This document shows, in pieces, positions 12,322-22,960 of a DNA stretch of 64,000 nucleotides. The stretch is taken from positions 83,288,501 to 83,352,500 of the forward strand of contig CM066734.1 in the NCBI GenBank assembly GCA_033961575.1. Direction: 5' to 3'. Source of the stretch: Aselliscus stoliczkanus (lineage: Eukaryota; Chordata; Mammalia; Chiroptera; Hipposideridae). Each line of letters starts with the position of its first letter. The first letter of the stretch is position 1. The notes beneath the pieces were generated by a model. It did not search any database. It was given only the letters and a program-made list of their open reading frames with translations, and had not been told where the DNA came from. Both the position numbers and the translations under genes were made by a program.

Positions 12322-13187
12322 ATGTCCCAAATAAAAGAACAGAACAAAGCTACAGAAAAAGAACTAAACAATATGGAGACAAGTAATCTAACAGATGCAG
12401 AGTTCCAAACACTGGTTATAAAGATGCTGAAGGATTTCAGGGAGAACTTCAACAAAGAGATAGGAAACATAAAAAGGGAGCTAGAAAACATAAAAAAGAA
12501 CCAGTCATAAATAAAGAATACAATAATGGAAGTGAATACATTACAGAGAATCAACAATAGAATAAATGGAGCAGAGGATCGAATCAGCAATTTAGAAGAT
12601 AAGGCAGCAGAAAACACCCAATTGGAACAGCAAAATGAAAAAAAGAATCCAAAAAAAAAGGAAGAGAATTTAAGGGACCTCTGAGACAACATCAAGCATA
12701 CCAATAATCTCATTACTGGGGTACCAGAAGGAGAAGAGAGAGAGCAAGGAACTAAAAACATATTTGAAGAAATGACTGAAAATTTCCCTAACTTGGCAAA
12801 GGAACTAGATATACAAACCCAGGAAGCACAAAGAGCACCAAACAGGATGAACCCAAAGAGGCCAATTCCAAGACACATCATAATTAAAATGCCAAAGATA
12901 AAGACAAAGAAAGAATCTTAAAAGTAGAGAAAAGCTGCTGGGTACCTACAAGGGAGCTCCCATAAGACTGTCCATTGATCTTAACAGAAACTTTGCAGGC
13001 CAGAAGGGATTGGCAGGAAATTTTCAAAGTGATGAAAAGTAAGGACCTACAACCAAGATTACTCTACTTAGCAAAGCTATCATTGAGAACTGAAGGACAG
13101 ATAAAGAGCTTCCCAGACAAGAAAAAGCTAAAGGAGTTCATCACCACCAAAAAAGTATTACAAGGAATCTTAGAGGGACTTCTTTAA
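12322..13187 (+). pseudogene. Decayed L1-type ORF1 (RNA-binding coat protein) of the HAL1-like element
   Basis: The frame starts at ATG 12,322 and has a coiled-coil-like Lys/Glu-rich N-terminal part. It is broken by a stop at 12,508-12,510 and later stops and shifts. The C-terminal domain is readable at 12,975-13,187: residues such as LQARRDWQEIFKV and LQPRLLYLAKLS match the conserved C-terminal domain of L1 ORF1p (LQARREW...QPRLLYPAKLS). Non-functional. Confidence 0.8.
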
Positions 13188-14586
13188 AATGAAAAAAGAA
13201 AAAAACGAAGAAAAAATATGAATAAGAAAAAGGCAATAACTACATATATATCAATTATTTCAATGTAAATGGATTAAGTGTTCCAGTCAAAAGATAGGAG
13301 GGTTGAATGAATAAAAAACAAGACCCTTCTATATGCTGCCTACAAGAGACTCACTTCGGATTGAAAGAAACAGACTGAAAGCAAAGGGACAGAAAAGATA
13401 TTTCATGAAAATGGGAACAAACAAACAAAAAAGTTGTAGTAGCAATACTTAGACCAGACAAAATAGACTTTAAAACAAAGACGATATAATAAGAGACAAA
13501 AAGGGACCTGATAATACCCATTTCTGGGTATTTATCTTAAGACACTCAAAATGCTATTTCAAGGGGATGTCTGCATCCATATTTCCATTGCAGTATTATT
13601 TACAATAATGAAAACAGGAAGACAACCTAGGTGTCCCTTAATGGATAAATAAATAAAGAAGAGGTGACAAATATATATAGTGGAGTATTACTCAGTTGTA
13701 AAAAAGAATGAAATCTTGCCATCTGCAACAATAAAGAGGGACCTAGAGAGTATTGTGCTGAGTGTAGTAAGTCAGACTGCAAAAGACAAATGCCATATGG
13801 TTTCACTTATAAGTGGAATCTAAAGAACAAAATAAACAAACAAAACAGAAAGAAACTCATAGATACCGAGAACATTTTTATGGTTGCCAGAATGGGAGGG
13901 GTGCTAAAGGTGGATGAAAAAGGGGAAGGGATTAGGAAATACAAATTGTTGTTATACAGTAGTCATGGAGATGCAGGGTATAACATAAGGAATATAGTCG
14001 ATAATATTGTAATAACTATGTAAGATGTTATATGGATACTAGATCTATCAGAGTGGTAGATGGAAGGGAGTTAGGGGAAGGGTGAAAAAGGTGAAGGGAT
14101 TAAGAAATACAAACTGGTAGTTACAAAATAGTCATGAGGATGTAAACTAAAGCACAATATGGTGGGTACTAGTTAGGGGGATCACTTCATAAATCATATA
14201 AATGTCTAGCCACTATACTGTACACCTGAAATTAATATAAAATAATATTGAATGTCAGCTGTAATTGAAAAATTCAAAAGGGGGATGGAATAAAATGGAA
14301 TAAGAGGTTCAAAGTTCCAGTTATAAAACAAATAAATCTTGGAGATGTAATATACAGCATAGTAAATATCATCAATAATATTGTGATAGTGTGGTACAGT
14401 GTCAGATGGTTGTTGGACTTACCATAGTGATCACTTATTTAGCATAGGGAATATAATCAATAACATGGTAATAACTCTGTATAGTGCCAGGTGGCTACTG
14501 TTGAATAACTATGATGTACAACTGAATCTAATATAATATGGTATGTTAGCTATATTTTAATAAAAATCTTTAAAAAAAAGTTTATG

Positions 14587-15560
14587 TGCCATGATAAATG
14601 CTATGTTTGTCAGAAGGGACCTTGTCTTTTTTATTTAATTTTAGGTTTAAATGACAAAAATACCTCAAATATGTACATGTATGAATTCAGTGATTAATGT
14701 ATAATTACATCATTCTTACAAACTATCAGTAATAAATTGTTTTAACTTACATACAACAAAGTTAACATAAACTTTTCCAATAAATTATTTCACACAGGTA
14801 TATGCTTATGAATCTATTTAATTTTTCAAACTGTGTTAGAGAATGATATTTTGGAATACATATTTCATTAGATTCAGTTACAACAGAGATGGTTTCCAAT
14901 GGGAATTTCTTACACTATCCTGATTATCAAAAAAACATTTTTAATCAGAAACGTCTGTATCATCTGCTACCAAATTTGTGTTATATCAAAATATTTTTTT
15001 CAATTATGCATTTAATTTTATCACTTGCAGCTAATTGGTTTCATAAATATTAGAGATCTCATATTAAATTATTTTTAGTCATTTCTAAAACTTGCTTTCC
15101 AATCATTATTTTCCCAATGAAAACCTATAATTGACTTGTGTTTACATATAGTTTTCTCTACACAGTTTTCTTTTTTTAAAAGAGAATAGCATAGAATGTG
15201 CAAAAGCTCTGGTTCTCCAAGGCAAAGCCAAAAAAAAGGGCTAAATTTAATTATGTCTTCTGATTTTTAACTTTGAGTTTTATTTACTTATAAATACTAT
15301 AAATTATATCCTTAAGGGCATATATCCCTTCGGGCAATGATGATAAGTGAGAGATTCAATACTTAGAGTATGAACATATACTTGATAAGTAATTGCCTAA
15401 TAAAAATAACAATGCTACCATTTAAATGATTGGGGGGAAGTTAGTTTTACATTATCAAAAAAATTGTGGTTTCAAATTCATTGTAGTAAATATGTTAACT
15501 TTCTGGATCAAAATGGAGAACCTTCAAGATAAGAAGCTGTGCAGTCAGCAATGACTTAAA
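14587..15560 (-). other. JCHAIN: JCHAIN 3' untranslated region and downstream DNA
   Basis: A/T-rich, no coding potential. On the minus strand candidate AATAAA signals lie at 15,279-15,284 and 14,630-14,635. A UTR of roughly 0.8-0.9 kb would fit the usual J chain message length and favours the latter. No splice or coding signal is seen. Confidence 0.5.
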
Positions 15561-15765
15561 TTAGTCAGAATAGCAGGAATCCGGGGTCAAGGCTGTTTCC
15601 ACCATTATGGTCTTACCACCATATAAAAGTGGGACCTTATTTGTGTAGCACTTGTTTCTGTCATAAGCGTAGCAGGTCTCATTGTCTTCATCACAGATAT
15701 TGCTCTGGGTGACAGTAATTATTTGATTATCCAGCTCCACTTCTGTAGGATCACATTTTTTACAG
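15561..15765 (-). CDS. JCHAIN: JCHAIN exon 4, coding part
   Basis: Acceptor TTTTTCAG lies at 15,766-15,773 (minus strand). The exon completes the Leu91 codon, encodes CKKCDPTEVELDNQ and the last six cysteines except C92's upstream partner region, and ends at TAA (15,561-15,563). Confidence 0.95.
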
Positions 15766-18700
15766 CTGAAAAACAAATACATGCATTAGACAATACCCAT
15801 CAAACATTGTCTCAGAATCTGAATGGCTATACATTTCTATGCAAAATCAATTACTCCTTGCAGGTCTGACCTGACAACTGACAAAGGGTGACTCCTTTCA
15901 GAACTCAGCTGCTCTAACAGTACAGAATAGTTTATGGGGATTTTCAACCTTTAATACATATATAAAACTTAGTTGACAGTAAGCGATATAATTAATGATA
16001 TAATATGATTTTTTTGTCTATACCATGCAGCAACTTCTATGCTAATAGGTTTATTGTATATTAGGATTGTATATTAGGATTAAACAAATTGCTTATAGTG
16101 ACAAGGAAAGAGGAATTTAAAATAAAAAAAGAAATTGTTGGGCCGGCCGAGTGGCGCGGTGGTTAAGAGCTGGCTTGGGACGCCGGTTCAGATCCCACAT
16201 ATGAGGGCCAGTAACACTGCCCTCTAAAAAAAAAAAATATATTGTTTACGATTGGATTCTATAGTTTCTAAAGAAACACTTGCACATTGATATGTCTGAA
16301 ATCCAATTATTGAGTTATTAAGACAAATTGACCCTTCCTGTACTAGTGGCAAAATTTCTTCTTCAGAATAAACTTATAGCTGCCTTTTATCTGCAATAAA
16401 GTTTTATGAATTTATAATACCTAATTATTCATATAGGAATTAATATATTCAAAAGTTCAAATTATATTGGTAAATGTTTATACCTCAACATATTTTCCAA
16501 AACATTCTTACTAAAAAGTTGATTTTTAAAAGTTATTAACTTCCATATCTATATTAATATGAAGAAAAATCTCTTACAGATCAGACAGATGGTACACAAA
16601 TTTGGTTCTCACTGGTGAAGTGGGATCAGAGATATTTTCCCTGTTATTCAGAGGAACACTAAAAGAAAAAAAAAGAACAAATCAAAATAATGAAACTAGC
16701 AGATATTGCTATTTTTGGTTAATGGGCATATTGCTAGGACAATACTTACTCCTTCATCAGGTCATGTAGTACATTTAGCACTCTATAGTAATACCCTTAC
16801 TCAGATTTCACAGTAATCTGCTATATTTTAAACATTTCTCATTCAAAATAAACCTCTCCGCAACTCCTCAATGTCAATGATCTTTGCTTACTTGGCAAAT
16901 CCATGCTTTTCCTTTAAATATCAGCTCAAGTTTTACCATCTCTATGATGATTACTGTGATCCCATCCTCACCCCTCAATAAACTCCTTCCTCTGTAGTTT
17001 CATTAAAGTTCATATATTTTTATTTTAACAAATGTCATATCATAGTTGCTCGTCTACAGAGTAATTGCTTCCCTGGACTACATAAGTTCTTGAGGCATAA
17101 ATATTTACCTATTCTCGGTGCCTCACTAGGCATGTGGAATATGTTTAATAGTTGTGGAATGAATGGACAGGTATTATTATCCACATTTTTCAGATGTATA
17201 AGTTACAAATTAGAGAGGTTCAACCTATCCAAGATCACACAACTATAACTGGAATCCCGATCTCTTGATTTGGGGATGTTTCATGAAAATTCAAATGATG
17301 CTTACTACCAACCAGTTCAGTTGATTTCATTAACTTTTGCATTTTTTCATCTATATCATCATTCCTTCTTATATGCACCCTTCCTTGCCAAGAGACACAA
17401 AGAAAAACTTGTCTTTCCTCACTCAGTACTTAGCAATACCATTCACATAAATATCCAAGCAAAAACTTGGATACCATCCTTGAGTCTTCCCTCTCTGTCA
17501 TGACCTATATCTAATCCATCTCACAGTTCAACTGATTCTAATTCTTTGCATCTGTGAAATGCATCCACCTGGTTCAGGACACCACCATTTCTCTCCTAGT
17601 AACACCTTATTTCAGTTTTGAACCTCCAATGCAATAGCCACACATTGCCAACATAGCTTTTCTAAAATACAAGCCTAATTTCCTTCTCTGTTTAAAACCT
17701 ACAGTGTCTCCACACAGATACAGGATGTCCTTAAAGTGGCCTGGAAGACACTTCATGGTATGCCTCTCACTCTCCAGCCTCATCTCTCACTATACCACCC
17801 TCTTTACACCACATGTCAGCTATAATAGCAGTCTGCAATTCCACATATTTACCATGCTTTTCTCATCTCCAAGTCCTAACAATAACAACAAAATAACAAT
17901 TCTAACATTTACTAAGTGCTTACCATGTGCCTGCTACTAAACTAAACGTGTTACATGATGATCTCATATAACCCTCCCAGCAACCCTGTTTCCTTTTCTT
18001 AGAATGATCTGCCTCACCTATTAACCCTGTCATTCCCCACACACGTTTACCAGTTAACTCCTATTCAGCCAGCTAATAGCCATTATCCACTTCCATCACT
18101 TACTCCAAATACCCTTTCTTGCCTCCCACTGCCACTCTCTACCTATCCCCCAGGACTGGAGTAGGTGCCACTCCTTTAGTGCTCCTGTAACATTCTATGC
18201 CAATTTCTGTGACAGCATTTACAGTACTGTATTATAATTGTTTAAAGTTCCCTACTTGGCTGTAAATTCTTCATTGGTCCTAATTCTTCAAGCTCCAATC
18301 ATCTGTGGCATTCAGTAACACTCAATAAATGTTTGCCGAATGAATGAAAGGATCTATTCTTTATTAGAATGTAAAGGCTGTAGTAATATCATAAAAGCCT
18401 TTAAATAATGAGAAAGGTAAGGGAATAAACATATATGAGTGTCTATTGTGGGTCAAACACTGCTCTAGATGCTTTTATACTTTCATATTTAATCCTCACA
18501 ATTCTATAAAGTGTATGTGTATATCTACATACATATATATTATCCATTTTTTACAGTTTCAGAAACAGGCTCAAATTAGTTAAGTAACATAAGTAATGAA
18601 GTTGGGAATAACACCATGACACAGCAATAATAACAGAACTTTCAGAAATGAGATCAGAGAACTATCTATACATATCAGGCAAAATGGACAAAGTAACTTA

Positions 18701-21700
18701 ATTATCTGACCTCAGAAAACAATAGAATATCATAAAAAGAATAATGTCATAGAAGAAAAGAATGAATTAGAGAATCATGGCATGCCATTTAGAAATCTGT
18801 AGATTTAAACATAAGATAGACACTCTTCTTCAACATGCTTTAGGTGCCAATGTCATGTATGCCATCCTTCAAGTTACGTGCTTCTCCAATTGTTCTGTGT
18901 CTAATAAGGAGCTTTGTGGTACAGAGCCTGCTAGAAGAAGTGATGTCTAAGCTGAGACATGCAGCTTGAGGAGGAGCTAACCAGACTAAGCGGGGTGGGA
19001 GGAAAAGTTCTTCAAGCCGAGGAACCAGCATATGGCAAAAACAACAGAAGAAAGCACTGTGAGTGTGGAGAAATAAAGGCCCGACACGGTTGCTGGATTT
19101 TCAAACAAGGCAAAAAAAAAATTGGAAATGGAAGAGTATGCGAGTTGTGCTGAGTGTCATAGATTAAGCTGAGGCATTTGTAATTTATCCTAATAATGTT
19201 GGGGAAACCAACAGAGGGATTTTAAGAAATATAGTGATAACTGATACATACATTAAGTGAATAAATAACAGCAAATATTTCTTGAAAATATGCCAGAAAC
19301 TATACAGTCTTTAAAGGGAATAGATCTCAATTTATCTTTTTAATAACCCTATGAGATACATACTATTTTCCCCCTATCTAGAGATGAGAAAATACAAACT
19401 ACCACGTACATAATTCTGATGTTTCTCTCCACAATGTCTTGAGTAGGGTCTTCAGGAGAAGGGATGATCCTGGAGGTAATGCGGGCACACTTACATTTGT
19501 TGTTAACAAGAACAGTCCTTTCATCTTCATCTTGGGCTTGAAAGATAAACCATAAGAAGAAATGGAAATGAAAGCTGATTTATAAACTTGGTATTGAGTT
19601 CAACTATCTTTTTTCCTGCAGAAAAATTAAGTTTTATAATTGATTAATTTTAGCTTTCTCCATTTGTTCTCCTTCCTAATCTAAAATAGCTAAGTGGTGG
19701 GCCAGCCGAGTGGTGCGGTGGTTAAGAGCTGGCTTGGGACGCCAGCGGCCCGGTTCAGAACCCACATATGAGGGCCAGTGACACTGCCCTCAAAAAAAAA
19801 ATAATTAATAAATAAAATAAAATAGCTAAGTGGAATCTTAGAGCATGGTGAAGGAAATCCAAAGGTACCCCAAAAGGAATTTTTCTTTTTCCCTTGGACC
19901 AGTCTATGCTGACCTGAACTGAAAGAATTCTGGTTTTAATCTAATGCTTTTAATAGAGGCACAGCTCTCTGAATGATATAGCCTTGTAAAAATCAGTGCC
20001 AAATGCCAAAATAAGAGAAAAACAGAAAACTAGACTGGATTTTTCTCAGACCAAAGTAATCCATTCAAAAATTGACCAAAAAACAACATTAGCCTTTAAA
20101 AGCCCAGTTAGAAGTGTTACATCTTTCCATATATATTTTTTGCTTAGATTGCATGTTTTTCCCTAAAATAATCTTATTTTGTAAGACTTCTAAATATCCT
20201 CCACTCCAATTTCCCTAAACTTAATTATAGTCTTTTTCATAAGAATGACCAGGCTATCATTGTATTCAATCAAATAAAATAATAGGTGCTATATTAATAT
20301 TTCTTATAAGAATTATCTTAAAAGTTATAGTATATATAGATATAACATGCTATAAATTTGCAAAAAACAATTTAGAAAACATTGAAAACCATAAGCTTTA
20401 TTTGATATAATATGCCTGAGTGAAAAAAAATTAATAAATGAATGAATTACACGCATGACCATTAAAGCCTTAACTCTGAATGTCAACATTATTGTCTAAT
20501 CTGAATATTATTAGACAAAGAGGTCTGGTAAGTATTGCAAAGAATAAACAAAGAAAATATCTTATCTGGACTTAAATCAGTTAACTGATATTTGAAGAGT
20601 TAGTAAAAGCTTTATTTAATAGTGCTAATTAAACAATAATAATGTTAAATATCTTTTTTATTTCTATAATTTTAGCTAAGTGACTTTTAAATTTCCTCCC
20701 ATCAAGCCTCAACTAAATAAATAAACAAAGATTTAGAACACGAATTCTATTTACAAAGGTTAAATGATCAGGACAGGTATCATTGTAACTGTAAGTCTAA
20801 TTATTCCAGGGATGATCCCAGAGCATAAAGGACCTAATGGCAGTATTTCAATCTTAATGATAACAGTCATTACAGACATTTTAAGATTATTGTACTTATA
20901 ATTGTTTGAAGTACTTTATAATGCATTATTGTGCTATTATTCATAGCTTCTTAATAAATCTTCTCATAAAAGTCTGTAAGGTATTGGAGAAGAAACATTA
21001 TAAAGTCAATTCAAGATAATAATAATTCTTAGCATTTTGAAAAAAGATGACTTAAATGGTGTCCTCTTCCCTACTCCTGTACTCAAGAATCTTAAATGGT
21101 TTTCTCAACAAAATACAAATGAGCATGTAATGCCTGACCAAAAATATAGATTGCATTAAGTAAGTAACTTGATAATTAAATCTTAAATATAAAGTGTCTA
21201 CATTTATGGCATATAATTTCTTACCAGAAATCTAGGGGGAAACTATCATTACTATTATTATATAAAAGTATTAGGCAGCTTAATATAACTACCAAAAAAT
21301 GTACAAATACTTTCAATTCACAAAGACTTATAAGATTTCTAACATTCTATCTCACTGAAGCATTATTTTTCCTAATAAACCTATTATTGTAAACTGGGCC
21401 TTAATAGATTTCAAGAGCACCTGAGACATAGCAGGTGCTCAATAAAGATTTATTAAATTTAATTTAATTCAGATCAAACAAATAAGAAAATAGACTTAGC
21501 ACATACAAGGTATGAACATAATGAGTTTACCAAAAGGTGATTCACCTATACAGGCAGAATAAGATAGTAGTGTAAGCTACAGGCTCGGATGGTTTGAATT
21601 CTACCTACTACATGCTGGCTGTGTGACATTAAATAGTTATTTCACCTCTCTAAATCTCATTGGGCTCAACTATCTCTCAGAAATTAAAACACTACCTATC

Positions 21701-21915
21701 CTCAAATGGTTGTTGTGAGCATTAAATGAAATAGTATATGTATTTAGCTTAAGGCCAAGCACATAAGATGTGCTCAATAAATAATAGCATAAGGGCTGGC
21801 CGAGTGGCGCGGTGGTTAAGCGCTGGCTTGGGAAGCCAGCGGCCCCGGTTCAGGTCCCACATATGAGGGCCAGTGACACTGCCCTCAAAAAAATAAATAA
21901 ATAAAATAAATGATA

Positions 21916-21958
<43 letters not shown>

Positions 21959-22872
21959 ACATATGTCTTAGGTATATAAACTTATATTTATACAAAAGAT
22001 ATGTATAATATATGTTTTACTATTACTATCTTTATGTTGTAAATATTAGAAATTCATTATTCTTAATTGCTAAATTAGTACAAAAATACATGTTAAATGA
22101 CTATTCTTAATTATAGCATACTCAGGCTTGACATTAGATTAAGTCCAGTAAGTGTTAGAAACAATCAAGCCAAATTATAGCACTTCTAATTCAGTTGTAT
22201 TTCTAGATGAAAATTATTAAATACTGTACTTCTATGTTCAGAATGTATTCCATTTTCTACAATAGCTTGAAGGGTTAACAAACAAAATAACTGAAGTTCA
22301 GCCATCAAGTTATAGGCCCCCTGTAGAACATTAAACAGTGTTAAAGGGTCATAATAAATCTGTAGGCTCAGATCCAAGAAAGTTGTTAGAACTAATACCA
22401 GTCTCTCTGGGAAAATAAAATCCCAATGCAGTCTATGTTGTATTTACAGTAATTATTGCTTTATTTCTCCAGAATGTTAATTTAAGACACTTGAGGACTA
22501 CTAATTTTCAAGATTCAATATGGATATTCACATAAGTATAGCTATTAGTACTTATCCAGAAATATATATTTTATTATCCTCTAGGTGATAGTAGACAAAA
22601 AAAGTAAGATAAGAGAAAAAGAATAAAAAGAATTACAGTGAGTCTTGTCTGAGTAAAGATCGCTGCCCATATATAAATTAAGGCATGTTATCAAAATGTA
22701 GTCAGCTAACTGGCCAAACAAAGTACAAACATAAATGTTTAAATCTGAACAACAGACCTGTGTCATATTTTTCCTTTTACCTGGGTTCATTTTCAAAATA
22801 CCACATACCTGTCACAAGAACAGCCTTAACAAAAATGGCCAGGACTCCCCAGAAAAACAAATGGTTCTTCAT
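15561..22872 (-). CDS. JCHAIN: Immunoglobulin J chain, four-exon gene (coding joins 22872-22809, 19536-19410, 16658-16578, 15765-15561)
   Basis: Secreted 158-residue precursor (human: 159) that bridges IgM and IgA monomers into polymers and makes them ligands of the polymeric Ig receptor; expressed in plasma cells. Residues 1-22 are a signal peptide (MKNHLFFWGV...). The mature protein has all eight cysteines (36, 38, 92, 95, 115, 122, 130, 155), including CKC and CKKC. The conserved glycosylation sequon is N72-I-S, and a second possible sequon is N119-E-T. All introns have GT-AG ends; introns 2 and 3 are phase 2 and intron 1 is phase 1, and the frame is continuous. The C-terminus is DSCYSD where most mammals have CYPD. 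The extra DE after the signal peptide and the two-residue-shorter NICDEDNETC loop differ from human but are compatible with a working protein. Confidence 0.97.
16141..16229 (+). mobile_element. Short-form SINE in JCHAIN intron 3, antisense to the gene
   Basis: Head begins GGCCGGCCGAGTGGCGC and ends CACTGCCCTCT plus an A-run. About 10 bases of the usual head (the GCCAGCGGCCC part) are missing. The flanking AAATTGTT / ATATTGTT is a weak possible duplication. Confidence 0.85.
16578..16658 (-). CDS. JCHAIN: JCHAIN exon 3 (81 bp)
   Basis: Encodes VPLNNRENISDPTSPVRTKF to DL, including the N72 sequon. Donor GTAAGAG at 16,571-16,577; acceptor AG at 16,659-16,660. Both ends are phase 2. Confidence 0.96.
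16855..17170 (+). repeat. L2-like LINE relic in JCHAIN intron 2
   Basis: Follows the L2 3' region: CTTTAAATATCAGCTCAAG, CTGTAGTTTCATTAAAG, then TAAGTTCTTGAGGCATAAA and a GGAATGAATGGAC end. Confidence 0.6.
17168..17268 (-). repeat. MIR relic in JCHAIN intron 2
   Basis: Reverse-complement MIR core: GGTATTATTATCCACATTTT, TTAGAGAGGTTCAACC and AGATCACACAACTA. Confidence 0.65.
17290..18350 (+). repeat. Long decayed copy of an abundant ancient repeat, with L2-like end, JCHAIN intron 2
   Basis: Signatures in order are TTTTCTAAAATACAAGCCTA, GTTTAAAACCTACAGTGTCT, CCAGCCTCATCTCTCACTA, and finally AACACTCAATAAATGTTTG with GAATGAATGAAAG. The same family occurs at about 28.6-29.4 and 40.2-40.66 kb. I cannot name it securely. 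Confidence 0.5.
18436..18612 (-). repeat. MIR relic in JCHAIN intron 2
   Basis: Reverse-complement MIR: CACTGCTCTAGATGCTTTTA, TTTAATCCTCACAATTCTAT, then TTTTTTACAGTTTCAGAAAC and GTTAAGTAACAT. Confidence 0.65.
18890..19250 (-). repeat. Decayed ancient repeat in JCHAIN intron 2
   Basis: Contains the GTGATGTCTAAGCTGAGACA and GGCAAAAACAACAGAAG text of an abundant old repeat, here in the orientation opposite to the copy at 17.3-18.35 kb. Confidence 0.4.
19258..19400 (-). repeat. MIR relic directly beside JCHAIN exon 2
   Basis: Reverse-complement MIR: AATAACCCTATGAGATACAT, then CCCCCTATCTAGAGATGAG. It stops about 9 bases short of the exon 2 donor site at 19,409. Confidence 0.55.
19410..19536 (-). 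CDS. JCHAIN: JCHAIN exon 2 (127 bp)
   Basis: Encodes the start of the mature protein: QDEDERTVLVNNKCKCARIT and on to NIRII. Acceptor CTTTCAAG with AG at 19,537-19,538; donor GTACGT at 19,404-19,409. Confidence 0.96.
19698..19818 (+). mobile_element. Short-form SINE in JCHAIN intron 1, antisense to the gene
   Basis: tRNA-like head followed by an A-rich (AATA) tail. Flanked by a perfect 15-bp duplication, AAAATAGCTAAGTGG, at 19,683-19,697 and 19,819-19,833. Confidence 0.93.
19834..21552. other. JCHAIN intron 1, mostly unassigned
   Basis: A/T-rich intron sequence. About 21,410-21,470 holds a MIR/L2-like tail (GCAGGTGCTCAATAAAG) and 20,870-20,990 may be a decayed MIR. No further exon or RNA gene signal is visible. 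Confidence 0.4.
21553..21775 (+). repeat. MIR relic in JCHAIN intron 1
   Basis: Nearly full-length MIR order: GGTTTGAATTCTACCTACTA, GCTGTGTGACATTAAATAG, CAAATGGTTGTTGTGAGC, and the ATGTGCTCAATAAATAAT end. Confidence 0.75.
21792..21904 (+). mobile_element. Short-form SINE in JCHAIN intron 1, inserted in the tail of a MIR
   Basis: Well preserved head with A-box-like TGGCGCGGTGG and box-B-like GGTTCAGGTCC, and a (AAAT)n tail. Flanked by 16-bp duplications AATAAATAATAGCATA (21,776-21,791) and AATAAATGATAGCATA (21,905-21,920), one mismatch. Confidence 0.93.
21919..21955. repeat. (TA)n microsatellite
   Basis: About 18 TA units directly downstream of the SINE's right target duplication. Confidence 0.95.
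22809..22872 (-). CDS. JCHAIN: JCHAIN exon 1, coding part (signal peptide)
   Basis: ATG is the complement of 22,870-22,872, in AAGATGA context with A at -3. It encodes 21 residues, MKNHLFFWGVLAIFVKAVLV then T, and the first base of Ala22. Donor GTATGTGG at 22,801-22,808. Confidence 0.96.
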
Positions 22873-22904
22873 CTTGACTTTGCTTCTTTTGAAAACTGGA
22901 GCTA

Positions 22905-22960
22905 AAAATGTCAGGGTTAAGGTGTGTGATGTATAAGGAGTGTGCAAATGATGTTGCTTC
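22905..22960 (-). promoter_or_regulatory. JCHAIN: Putative JCHAIN core promoter
   Basis: On the minus strand a TATA-like CCTTATAC lies at 22,931-22,938, about 60 bases before the ATG, giving an expected 5' UTR near 30 bases. Just upstream, 22,942-22,949 reads GTGCAAAT on the plus strand, a 7/8 match to the octamer ATGCAAAT bound by Oct factors in B cells. The elements are visible; their use is inferred. Confidence 0.45.

Larger units (their letters stand above)
10415..14576 (+). mobile_element. HAL1-like half-LINE-1 (5' UTR, ORF1, short ORF2 relics, 3' UTR)
   Basis: It starts with a TCAAGATGGCAGAG 5' motif typical of mammalian L1/HAL1 and has a C/G-richer 5' UTR to about 12,320. A decayed ORF1 follows. 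The next few hundred bases resemble only the beginning and the last part of ORF2 (a partial GAGTATTACTCAG segment near 13,683), then comes a long 3' UTR ending in AATAAAAATCTTTAAAAAA. The bulk of ORF2 (endonuclease and reverse transcriptase) is absent, which is the definition of HAL1. Weak target duplication: AAAGATTATG at 10,405-10,414 and AAAGTTTATG at 14,577-14,586. A SINE interrupts it at 11,864-12,316. Confidence 0.75.
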
